From positions 1-37,736 of the IMG/VR virus record IMGVR_UViG_3300019776_000535: 37,736 nt of DNA. One strand, 5' to 3'. A model generated the notes under the pieces. The model worked only from the letters and a program-made list of their open reading frames with translations. It made no database searches and was not told the DNA's origin. The position numbers and the translations under genes were made by a program. Source of the DNA: a virus. Shown one piece after another: positions 20,514-28,249 of this stretch; position 1 is the first letter of the stretch; each line of letters begins with the position of its first letter.

Positions 20514-21593
20514 TTAGCTTGTCAGTGATGTATCAAGCTTGAAGGACGATTGCGCCGAGGCTCCGTTTGTATAAACGACTCGCACATAACGCATCACAAT
20601 CTTGTCTTCAACCGTCACGATGGCACCAGCACCGACAGCCTGCGTCAGCGTTGTGTAGAAGGTCGCGTTATCTGATGATTGCTGAAGCGTCAGCGTGCCT
20701 GCGACGTTTGCTGTGGCAAACACTCGGAACAAGTCATACAGCGGTGTAGCTCCAGTGTCTTTGCCTGTGCCTGTAAAGACAGCGGACGCACCAAGCGCAG
20801 TTGTTGTCTCCGTTGCACGAAGAATCTTTGGTGCTGTAAATGCGGTGGTGACCGTCGAGCAGGTCGTCACCGTCGAGCAAGTCGTGACGGTGTCAACGGT
20901 TCCGCCAGTGGCGCGAATCGGAAGTGCAAGGGCGGCGTTTGCACCGCCGTCAGCACCAAGCAACTCGACGTTGACCGTCTGCAAGTCCTCAAAGTAAACG
21001 GCATCAAGGCTCACCGTTGTGCTTGATGCTGGTGCGGTGCCCCCGTTGGTGACGCGGAGCTGGGCGTAATAGACTTCGTCTGGCTCTGGAATCAATCGGT
21101 CAAAGCGACCTGTTGCCGTCTTTGATGCTGCCGAGTTGGAAGCGATTGCGTTGAAGATGACTTGGTCGGTGTCGCAATAAATGTCGAATGTCACATACGA
21201 TGCCGTCGTCGGAATCGTGACGGAAACGGCAGTGTTGGCGGTGCCGCCATTTGCTGATTCAATCTGACCAGTTGTAGCGACAGCGCCGTTTAGGTTCCAA
21301 CGTGCCCAGGTTGTTCCAGATCCGTTCGTGATTTCGAGGTAGATGTTCTGGTTGGCAATCCGTTGCGAAAGGCTCGCAATAAATCGCGCATTGAACTTTG
21401 TTTTCAGCGGCTGTGAGCAGCGAACGATTGTTTCAGCGGAGGCGGTTGTTCCAGCAACTACTGAAACAACCGATGATGCGACGCTGACGGTTTGGCCTGA
21501 ACCAAGCGACTGAATCGCCCAGTCCGTTGGAAGTGCGGTTCCGCTGAAGTCGTAGCGCTTTACAAGATCGGCATTGTTGACATTAACTGACAT
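20514..21593 (-). CDS. Tail-tip/fibre structural protein with Thr/Ser/Cys repeats
   Basis: A 359-aa protein, beta-rich. The first 160 residues look like a jelly-roll (TDWAIQSLGSGQTVSVASSV ... IYLEITNGSGTTWARWNLN). Residues about 230-250 contain TVTTCSTVTTCSTVTT, a repeated hinge coded by an 18-bp direct repeat. A second beta domain follows (AVFTGTGKDTGATPLYDLFR ... RYVRVVYTNGASAQSSFKLD). It sits between J and the J-tail-like fibre and is likely another virion tail-tip component. It has its own promoter and hairpin. Confidence 0.6.
   Translation of the reverse strand: MSVNVNNADLVKRYDFSGTALPTDWAIQSLGSGQTVSVASSVVSVVAGTTASAETIVRCSQPLKTKFNARFIASLSQRIANQNIYLEITNGSGTTWARWNLNGAVATTGQIESANGGTANTAVSVTIPTTASYVTFDIYCDTDQVIFNAIASNSAASKTATGRFDRLIPEPDEVYYAQLRVTNGGTAPASSTTVSLDAVYFEDLQTVNVELLGADGGANAALALPIRATGGTVDTVTTCSTVTTCSTVTTAFTAPKILRATETTTALGASAVFTGTGKDTGATPLYDLFRVFATANVAGTLTLQQSSDNATFYTTLTQAVGAGAIVTVEDKIVMRYVRVVYTNGASAQSSFKLDTSLTS
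20851..20886. repeat. Two 18-bp tandem repeats in the hinge of gene 20514
   Basis: ACCGTCGAGCAGGTCGTC is followed by ACCGTCGAGCAAGTCGTG, with a partial third copy. They encode the TVTTCS repeat. Confidence 0.8.
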
Positions 21594-21626
21594 AGAGGTG
21601 TCCTCATAAGGTGATGCCTCTATTTA
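21591..21626 (-). promoter_or_regulatory. TAAATA promoter plus start-codon hairpin
   Basis: TAAATA at 21626-21621, CATC 4 nt later. ATAGAGG (21623-21617) pairs with CCTCTAT (21598-21592), which includes the AT of the start codon; the 18-nt loop holds TGAGGA. Confidence 0.65.
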
Positions 21627-24545
21627 CAGAATCTGCCAACGACGCGTAGCTGTTTTGGATGCGTCGATTGCTCCAGCCGCGATTTTGGTCGTGATGACCG
21701 CACCATCCGCTAGCTGGTTTGCCACCAGACCACTCGGAATGCCAGAATACTGAGCGGAAATGTTGAGCGTCGCTCCAGTCAAATCCTTCGAGAAATCGTC
21801 GTAGGCGGCAAGCTTGTAGTAGTAGGTTGTGCTTGGCGTCAGGCCATTGTCGGAAACATACGAATCAGAGCCGTCGTAAATCAGGTTGCCTGACGATGGC
21901 GTAAATCCAGACGTGGTGCTGCGCCAAATGAGAACGCCAGCGAAATCTGCGTCGGTCGGAAGCGTGTAGGTCAGCTTGATGCTGTCGAGCACCGAAGTGG
22001 CTGTGATGCCGCTGATGGCCGCTGGGACTGCATTGGTGAAGGTGGCAGTGACCGCAGAGGACAGCTTCAGCGAACCATCCTGGCAGTAGACCTTGATGAT
22101 GAGCGAGCGGCGCGGACCACCATCAGCGACGTTGTCGTCATACGCGTAGGTGTAGGTCTGCGTTTGTCCTGGTGCAACTGGCTCGACGTAGGTCGTGCGC
22201 AGCAAGGTCGCGCCGTTGTAGACCTCGACCTTGAAGCGAGCGACCGAGTCCTTGACGGTGCCGTTCGATGTCGGGTTCGTCCATTGAACGAGCAAGTCAC
22301 GCGTCGTGAAGGTGGTGCCAGCCGTTCCGACGACCACAAGCGAAGTCGGCGCGTTCAGCGTCGAGCCAGTGCCTTCAGTCGCCGCCACGGTGTAGGTCAT
22401 CGTCGTTGCCGTCGATGGCGTGCTGTTCATCGACAGTGACTGAACGGAAATCGCGACTGAACCTGGCACCACATCGATTTCGAGGTACGGCATCCGAACA
22501 TCAACAACGTTCTTGGTGCCGCCGTTGATTGAGTAGGTCACTCGATAGCCGCTCACGACCTGGTTCACGCCCTGCGTCCACGAGATGTGCAGCACGCGAT
22601 TAACCGACAAGTTCGAATAGGTGATCTTTTCGAGTGCTGTGAGGCCAGTTGGTGCGGTCACGAACTGGCGAACAGGGTTGCTGTAGATCGGCTTTGCCAG
22701 CGTCAGTGAGCCCTCGATGTAGGTCCACTTGGCTGAGTCGTATTGACCAGCCGTGATGAGGAACTGTCCTGGCTCCTTCTCCTCGCGACTCATCACGCGA
22801 TAGGTCTCAGGGACGATGGTCGATGTGGTGATCTGGAAGATCGAGCCTTCGGCTGGCGCAGCAGCCAGCGCAGCGGTCAGCGTCAGCGTCGAGACGGTGC
22901 CTGTCGTCGTGATCGCCGCATCGGTGGTGATCGTGCCGTCGATGCCCCAAATCGTGATCTTTGAGCCAGCAGTCAGCGTGACGGCGCGGTCCAGGTTGAT
23001 GACCGTCGTGGTCGAGCCAGTGAGCAATCGACCAGCCGCATTGGCACCACCGTAGACGTTGTCGTAGATGCGAATCACATCGCCTGGGACAACCAGCGCG
23101 CCAACCTCACCAGTCGTGAACGTGACCGTTGAAGGTGTCTTGAGCGATGAATAGAGGAAGTGACGGCCATAGCGAATCGCCTGCGCCTTGGATGTGCAGC
23201 CGTAGGCAGCAATGTTGGTCTCGTTGTAGCCATAGACCGCCTGCATCGCGGTGTCCTGAACGGACACGACCTGCTGCTTGTAGCCATCGGCAGGCGCGTT
23301 CCAAGTGACGTTCACGACGGTGTAGCGCGTGTCGTATGGCGTGCCAGAGCGCGAGAAGCGGCCACCGATGACGTTCGCGTTCGTGAAGACGTGCGAGAAG
23401 GTGTCTGGGCGGTCTTGGACGACCGTCAGCTGTCCGTTCACCCACAGCATCGTTGCGTTCATCGAGCCTGCGATTTGGTTCAGCAGGTCAATCGGGTTGA
23501 ACGCCTCGGTGATCGAGTAGTTGAACGAGAAGCGCGGCTCGCTGTAGGTCAGGCCATCAGCGCCAGTGAACGAGACCAACGCGCTGTTGTAGACCGAAGC
23601 GGCGTAGAAGGCCGCGATGTCGATCTGGCTTGCGCTCAGGCCAAGCCCGACGTATGGGTCAGTGGCGAGGTCGTAGAGCACCCAAGCTGGATCGTTGCAC
23701 CAGTCGTTCTTGAAGGTGGCGAGGTCCCATGAGCCTGTGTAGACGCGTGTCGATGTGTTCAGGTTGTTTGGCACCTGAATGATGCGGCCATACCAGTCGA
23801 ACGAACGCGTCGGGATGCGCTGTGCGTTCACGCCCTGAGCGTTCAACGCGATGCCAACCAGCGCGACGTTGTTGTAGGTCAGCGTCTCAGGCTCATACTC
23901 AGTCATGTAGGCCCATTGCAGACCGTTGCGCAGCGTGGATGAGCCACTGTCAGGAGTCACGCGTTCGACGCGGATGTCCGATGTGCCTGCGCCAGCAGGC
24001 AGCTCCACACGGAAGGTCTCTTCGTATGGGCCAGTGGTCTTGTCGTTGTAGGTCTTGTCGACCGCCACCACATAGGTGCCTGACGACGTGAGCTTGACCT
24101 TGATTTGGAACCGCAGAACGGTCTTCTCAAGCGTGTTGTTCGAGGTGTTCTGGTTGTAGAGGCCGTTTGGCAGGCGGATGGTCACGCCAACCGACTTGAC
24201 CGTCGCTGAGCTGGTGGTGCGCGTGACTGGCGCTGCGATGGTCACATCGGTGGCAACGGTGGTCGGAACGCCGACGTTCTCGAAGCCCTTGATGACGGCT
24301 TGTGATGCATCGCCGACGCGCACATCGACGTTGATGTCTCGAAAGTTCTTCGAGCCGTCCGATGCTTCGAGCGGCGTGCTGTCGAGGTAGACCGACCGAG
24401 CGCCGTTGACCAGGCCTCCTTGCAGGCCGTAGCCGATGGCCTCAAGCGATGCGACCCAGGTGTTCGAGCGAAGCGTGTTGTCTTGCTCCGAGAAGGACGA
24501 GCCACCGCCACCCTTGCCGCCTTCGAGAATGATGTTTTGTTCCAT
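21624..24545 (-). CDS. Tail tip host-specificity protein (lambda J family)
   Basis: A 973-aa protein with the features of lambda-type J: the N-terminal GGKGGGGSSFSEQDNTLRSN loop; the conserved middle (WCNDPAWVLYDLATDPYVGLG, ITEAFNPIDLLNQIAGSMNA, LTVVQDRP, IGGRFSRSGTPYDTRYTVVN) that forms the tail-tip hub; and fibronectin-type beta domains over about 640-930. It ends after a short ladder (ADGAVITTKIAAGAIDASKT), earlier than many J proteins, because the usual C-terminal fibre module is encoded separately at 19514-20512. The protein is the central tail spike that contacts the receptor and gates DNA release. Confidence 0.93.
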   Translation of the reverse strand: MEQNIILEGGKGGGGSSFSEQDNTLRSNTWVASLEAIGYGLQGGLVNGARSVYLDSTPLEASDGSKNFRDINVDVRVGDASQAVIKGFENVGVPTTVATDVTIAAPVTRTTSSATVKSVGVTIRLPNGLYNQNTSNNTLEKTVLRFQIKVKLTSSGTYVVAVDKTYNDKTTGPYEETFRVELPAGAGTSDIRVERVTPDSGSSTLRNGLQWAYMTEYEPETLTYNNVALVGIALNAQGVNAQRIPTRSFDWYGRIIQVPNNLNTSTRVYTGSWDLATFKNDWCNDPAWVLYDLATDPYVGLGLSASQIDIAAFYAASVYNSALVSFTGADGLTYSEPRFSFNYSITEAFNPIDLLNQIAGSMNATMLWVNGQLTVVQDRPDTFSHVFTNANVIGGRFSRSGTPYDTRYTVVNVTWNAPADGYKQQVVSVQDTAMQAVYGYNETNIAAYGCTSKAQAIRYGRHFLYSSLKTPSTVTFTTGEVGALVVPGDVIRIYDNVYGGANAAGRLLTGSTTTVINLDRAVTLTAGSKITIWGIDGTITTDAAITTTGTVSTLTLTAALAAAPAEGSIFQITTSTIVPETYRVMSREEKEPGQFLITAGQYDSAKWTYIEGSLTLAKPIYSNPVRQFVTAPTGLTALEKITYSNLSVNRVLHISWTQGVNQVVSGYRVTYSINGGTKNVVDVRMPYLEIDVVPGSVAISVQSLSMNSTPSTATTMTYTVAATEGTGSTLNAPTSLVVVGTAGTTFTTRDLLVQWTNPTSNGTVKDSVARFKVEVYNGATLLRTTYVEPVAPGQTQTYTYAYDDNVADGGPRRSLIIKVYCQDGSLKLSSAVTATFTNAVPAAISGITATSVLDSIKLTYTLPTDADFAGVLIWRSTTSGFTPSSGNLIYDGSDSYVSDNGLTPSTTYYYKLAAYDDFSKDLTGATLNISAQYSGIPSGLVANQLADGAVITTKIAAGAIDASKTATRRWQIL

Positions 24546-24548
24546 TGC

Positions 24549-25532
24549 TTATGCCTCCCCTGTGCCAACGCCAGCTGCGTCACCACCGCCTTGTGACCAA
24601 CCTGAGCCGCTGCTGCCGCTGCTGTAGCTACTGCTGCTGTAGCTGCTCGATGAGGACGAGACATAGACGGTGCGCTTCGCAGTGATGGTCACGGCCACCG
24701 TTTGGCTGATGTCAGCGCCTGAGTCGGTGGCGTTCACCGTAATCAGGTAGCTCGCTGCGCCAGTGCCTGCGGTGATGTTCAGAACACCAGTCGAAAGCAG
24801 CTGGAATGAGCGCGTGCCAGTGACATAGGTCCCACCCACGGCGGTTGTGACGCCGTTGATGACGAACGACGCAATGGTTGGTGCCGTTGCGAAGTAGTCG
24901 TTTGTGAGGATGTTGATGGAGGCCGTTTTGCCTTCCTCCAGCGAGACCGAGTCGTTGGCAGCAAGTGCCTGTCGAATGGCGGTCATCTTCTGGTTGATGG
25001 TGACTGAACCAACACGGAACTCGCCGTAGTTCAGTTGAACGCGTGCCCCAGGCTTTGCGATGTTTTCAGGGCCATCAAACAACGATGATTCATTCGCTGA
25101 TTTAGCGCTTTCAGTCTTTGGCGTTGTCTGCATCGACTGAATGACCGCCGAAATCGCATAGTTCACTGCGATTGCATAGACGGCGTATGCAGCAACGTAG
25201 GCGGCTGTGTAGTAGGTCGTGCCACTGGCGAAGGTGGTTGCTGCCCAAGTCGCGAACTCCGTAGCGCCTGCCGCCTTCACGCCAGCGATGACGTGAAGCT
25301 CATCCCAGTTGCCAAAGTTCAGGTCGAACTCATCCTTCGGCACGCCAGCGATTTCATCGCCACGCTTCTTGATGATGGCAACGTCTGAGAACTTGCGCAG
25401 CTCGACCAGGAAGCCAGGGCAGAAGACGCGAAGGGCCGAGAACAGCTCGCGAGCGTTGTCGGCCTTGAAGGTGAAAGGTGCAGTTCCGTAGCGCTCAGCT
25501 AGCGGACCGTGCAGGAAGATTCGTTTCGTCAT
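24549..25532 (-). CDS. Tail assembly protein I family, with extra Ig-like and Ser-rich C-terminus
   Basis: A 327-aa protein. Residues 1-85 (MTKRIFLHGPLAERYGTAPF ... FGNWDELHVIAGV) and the Ala-rich membrane-like stretch 90-132 match lambda I-type tail assembly proteins. Residues 150-180 (LFDGPENIAKPGARVQLNYG, FRVGSVTIN) complete that core. A cadherin/VCBS-like beta domain follows at about 193-285 (NDSVSLEEGKTASINILTND), then a Ser/Tyr low-complexity tail at 292-310. Usual family members are around 200 aa, so the C-terminal 130 residues are an addition. The start overlaps K by 38 nt. Confidence 0.85.
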   Translation of the reverse strand: MTKRIFLHGPLAERYGTAPFTFKADNARELFSALRVFCPGFLVELRKFSDVAIIKKRGDEIAGVPKDEFDLNFGNWDELHVIAGVKAAGATEFATWAATTFASGTTYYTAAYVAAYAVYAIAVNYAISAVIQSMQTTPKTESAKSANESSLFDGPENIAKPGARVQLNYGEFRVGSVTINQKMTAIRQALAANDSVSLEEGKTASINILTNDYFATAPTIASFVINGVTTAVGGTYVTGTRSFQLLSTGVLNITAGTGAASYLITVNATDSGADISQTVAVTITAKRTVYVSSSSSSYSSSSYSSGSSGSGWSQGGGDAAGVGTGEA

Positions 25533-26283
25533 CGATAGATCCAGCAGTGATGCCGTATTTATCGAGACCGACGTAGCGAACGACTAAAGCTTCGTGTCGT
25601 GCCCAGCGCGACTTTTGCTCGACGCGAGACTGACGATCAATCAAGTGATGCAGGATTGCATCCTGTCCAATCATCACAGCAGCGTGATTTGGATAAGCGG
25701 TGCCAATCTTGTAGATGATTACGTCATTGACTTGTGCTTCGTGGCGCGGCACTTCAACGAAGCCTGCTTCACCAAAGCCGTCCAAGTAAAGGTTCTGTCC
25801 GTCATTCCACCAGCCCCAACCACGCGGAAAGTTCTTTAGGTTGATGCCTAGCGTCTGGTGGTAGTAGTCGCGAACAATGCTGTAGCAGTCGTGCAACCCA
25901 TGAACAAAGGTGCGACCTTCCAATGGGGCGCGATTGTTGTCGTCATACCAAAGGATGTCTGAGCAGCTTGCGCCATCGGTTGCCACAATGCCAAATGGAA
26001 CATTGAGTGCAATCCACATTTCCATGTCGCGATGCGATGCCCACTGCGGTTGGTAGTGGTGGTCGATTGGTGGCTTGCTGCTGTCAAAAGGATGACTGTG
26101 AATGTAGGCTTCAACCTTGCCGTGCTTCAGCTCCAACATTCCGAGTTCAAGGGCATCGAACTCCATGTAGCGAGTTGGTTCTACACTTGCATTGCGAACT
26201 GGATAGAGGGTGCCGTTGATGACAACAGCACCAGCCTCATTCGGATAGGCGGCGATGGCTAAGGCTTTGAACTGCTCCATCAT
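25495..26283 (-). CDS. Tail protein K family: JAMM plus NlpC/P60 peptidase
   Basis: A 262-aa protein. The N-terminal JAB1/MPN (JAMM) metalloprotease-type domain has Glu16 (NEAGAVV), His62-Ser-His64-Pro and a distal Ser83-x-x-Asp86 (SHRD). The C-terminal NlpC/P60 domain has Cys133 in HDCYSIVRDY and His200 in YPNHAAVMIG. Lambda K has the same two-domain plan and acts at the tail tip, probably cutting peptidoglycan cross-links during DNA entry or processing tip proteins. ATG 26283 overlaps the stop of L (ATGA). Confidence 0.93.
   Translation of the reverse strand: MMEQFKALAIAAYPNEAGAVVINGTLYPVRNASVEPTRYMEFDALELGMLELKHGKVEAYIHSHPFDSSKPPIDHHYQPQWASHRDMEMWIALNVPFGIVATDGASCSDILWYDDNNRAPLEGRTFVHGLHDCYSIVRDYYHQTLGINLKNFPRGWGWWNDGQNLYLDGFGEAGFVEVPRHEAQVNDVIIYKIGTAYPNHAAVMIGQDAILHHLIDRQSRVEQKSRWARHEALVVRYVGLDKYGITAGSIDDETNLPARSAS
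25530..25561 (-). promoter_or_regulatory. TAAATA late-type promoter before I-J
   Basis: TAAATA at 25561-25556 inside the end of the K gene, CATC 3 nt later, 23 nt before ATG 25532. TCGATA overlapping the motif can pair with TATCGA next to the start codon. Confidence 0.5.
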
Positions 26284-27893
26284 TGCACCCTTCTTAGACC
26301 AGGCGCATAGACGTGCTGGCCGACTGCGTCGGGTAGATACTGAAGTCGTGGCAGCCGAAGGTTTGGTCGATCAATCGGCGTGCAGAGCTTCCAAGTCACC
26401 GTCTCAGGACCAAAGTCCACAAGCTGCGAAATGATGTAGCTATCAACTGGCGAAATGGCCGTTGGGTCAGCAAATGGCTGGTGTGATGTCGTTGTCATCT
26501 GGTATGGCTTTGGCGCTTCATCCCAGTTCAATCGACCATTCCACACGTAGATGCCAGCGCCAGTGCCTGTGTAGGTGTTGTTAAAGACGCTGTTGAGCAA
26601 GAACACGCCAACGGTGACTGAGCCAGCCGCATTGGTGATTGTCGTGATCGTGATGCGATAGAAGCCGTTTTGCTGAGCAACAACAATCGGCGTTTCACTC
26701 AACGGGCCTTGTGTGCCTACTACAACGCCTGTTGATAGGTTGATGTTTGCAAGGCAAGTCGTGCTGATTGCGCCACCAGCAAGGAATCGAATCATTGCTG
26801 CTGTAATGACGCTGCCAGCTTTGACTGAGATAGTGAATGAAACGCGTTGGTTTGCTGCAAAGCCTGAGATGGTTTGCGAAGCATAGTGAGTGCTCAAAGA
26901 AGTATTGTCAGCAATGACATCTGCACCATTCAGTCCAACTGGGTCAAGCGTGCCAGCCGAGTTCAATGCAATTGTGGTTTGCTGCACAGTCATAAGACTC
27001 GCATCAATCGTCGCCGTCGATGGCTTTTGAACTTGTGCGCCCCAGATGTAGATGCCACTCGTGCCAGTGCCAACATAGCCAGGGGCATTGACGCTCGCTG
27101 TCGCTGTCAGAAAGATGCGCAATGTGGTCACGCTAGTCGTGGTCACGCCAGTTGTCATCTGAACCTTGAACCAGCCGTTGCCAACGTCAGTGACATCGAC
27201 ATTCGACAAGTTCGCGCCAGTGTTCAGACCAAGAATCGCGCCTGTCTGCGTGTCAATGAGAACACCACCGCCACCGATGCCAGCAACCATTGGCGCATAC
27301 AGCAACGCGTATTGCATTCCTGCATACTTGATGTAGACCGAGAAATGAGCGACGTCGCCGACGACAAAGGTGCCTGCTGATGTGTTGGCAGCGATGTAGT
27401 GCTGAGCGTTCGTTGCGTTGTCGGTCATGTAGTCGGCGGTCATCGTGCCGTCAGGAGCAACAGCAGCATTCGCCGTAATCGTCGCATTCGATTTGCCCCA
27501 GTTCGCCTGAGAGAAATCTTCCGAGTAGTTGAGCAAGTTGTAGCGAGTGAACGAGGCTGCATCAAGATACTTCTTGCGCGTGCTGTAGCGCGTGACTGGC
27601 ACACCAGCCAAATCGCCATAGGCCGAAATCGCAGAACGGATGACCGTCGATTCAGTGACGCCAACGCTTAGCTGCGGTTGCGGCAAGGTGCCTGTCGAAC
27701 CAAGCTGTGATGACGACATGACGATTGGAATCGGCGTAAAGGTCTTCGTGCCGAAGACCACCGAACCTGCGTCAGTTGTGTTTGGCGTAAGGTAGAGCTT
27801 GCTGCCGCCACGGCTTGTGAGGTCGATTTCGAACAACTCGACGTGTTCAGAGCCATCGCTCAGCGTTTGATAGTCGGTGATGAGGCTTGTCAT
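26280..27893 (-). CDS. Minor tail protein L family with large carbohydrate-binding-like insertions
   Basis: A 537-aa protein. Residues 1-115 are L-like (SEHVELFEIDLTS, KLYLTPNTTDAGSVVFGTKT), and the C-terminal 70 residues (IISQLVDFGPETVTWKLCTP and on) continue it. Between them, at about 118-300 and 300-460, sit two CBM-like beta sandwiches (YNLLNYSEDFSQANWGKSN, AHFSVYIKYAGM, GWFKVQMTTG; then QRVSFTISVKAG, NGFYRITITT). Lambda L is only 232 aa. The cysteine cluster that binds Fe-S in lambda L's C-terminal domain is not seen; only one Cys is near. The insertion may project host-glycan-binding domains from the tail tip. Confidence 0.85.
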   Translation of the reverse strand: MTSLITDYQTLSDGSEHVELFEIDLTSRGGSKLYLTPNTTDAGSVVFGTKTFTPIPIVMSSSQLGSTGTLPQPQLSVGVTESTVIRSAISAYGDLAGVPVTRYSTRKKYLDAASFTRYNLLNYSEDFSQANWGKSNATITANAAVAPDGTMTADYMTDNATNAQHYIAANTSAGTFVVGDVAHFSVYIKYAGMQYALLYAPMVAGIGGGGVLIDTQTGAILGLNTGANLSNVDVTDVGNGWFKVQMTTGVTTTSVTTLRIFLTATASVNAPGYVGTGTSGIYIWGAQVQKPSTATIDASLMTVQQTTIALNSAGTLDPVGLNGADVIADNTSLSTHYASQTISGFAANQRVSFTISVKAGSVITAAMIRFLAGGAISTTCLANINLSTGVVVGTQGPLSETPIVVAQQNGFYRITITTITNAAGSVTVGVFLLNSVFNNTYTGTGAGIYVWNGRLNWDEAPKPYQMTTTSHQPFADPTAISPVDSYIISQLVDFGPETVTWKLCTPIDRPNLRLPRLQYLPDAVGQHVYAPGLRRVQ

Positions 27894-28240
27894 TACGGAA
27901 TCTGGCGAAGGTTGAACGAAATGTTGGTGAGCGTGCCTGTGTAGGTTTCTGAGTAGCCCTCAGTCGTGACCTTCCACTTCTTCTCTATAGATTCACCAGG
28001 AGGGGTCCAGGTCACATAATCTATGCTCCCGATGGTGTCCAGCATCGCTCTGGCCGTGGCGACCTCTGAGGCCGTCAGGAAGTCCCAGCCCACGTTGTTA
28101 CGAATGTCAAGAGTCGAGTTGATTCCGTCAGGCACCTCCTGCGAGTAGCCATCACCAAACTGAGCTTGGCGAATGCGCTGCTTGCGATTGCGTGATACAC
28201 CCTGACGAATCTTGGATGTGAGAACCATTGCGTATGGCAT
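27893..28240 (-). CDS. Minor tail protein M family
   Basis: A 115-aa protein, recognised by RQAQFGDGYSQEVPDGINST ... VTWTPPGE ... KKWKVTTEGYSETYTGTLTN, the standard M pattern. It sits between the tape measure and L, as in lambda. ATG 28240 has AAGGAGG upstream. It joins the tape measure end to the L/K/J tail tip. Confidence 0.92.
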   Translation of the reverse strand: MPYAMVLTSKIRQGVSRNRKQRIRQAQFGDGYSQEVPDGINSTLDIRNNVGWDFLTASEVATARAMLDTIGSIDYVTWTPPGESIEKKWKVTTEGYSETYTGTLTNISFNLRQIP

Positions 28241-28249
28241 AGAACCTCC

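Noticed and set aside
23160-23732. 190-codon plus-strand open frame inside J
   Set aside because: Shadow of J, which has clear family motifs on the other strand.
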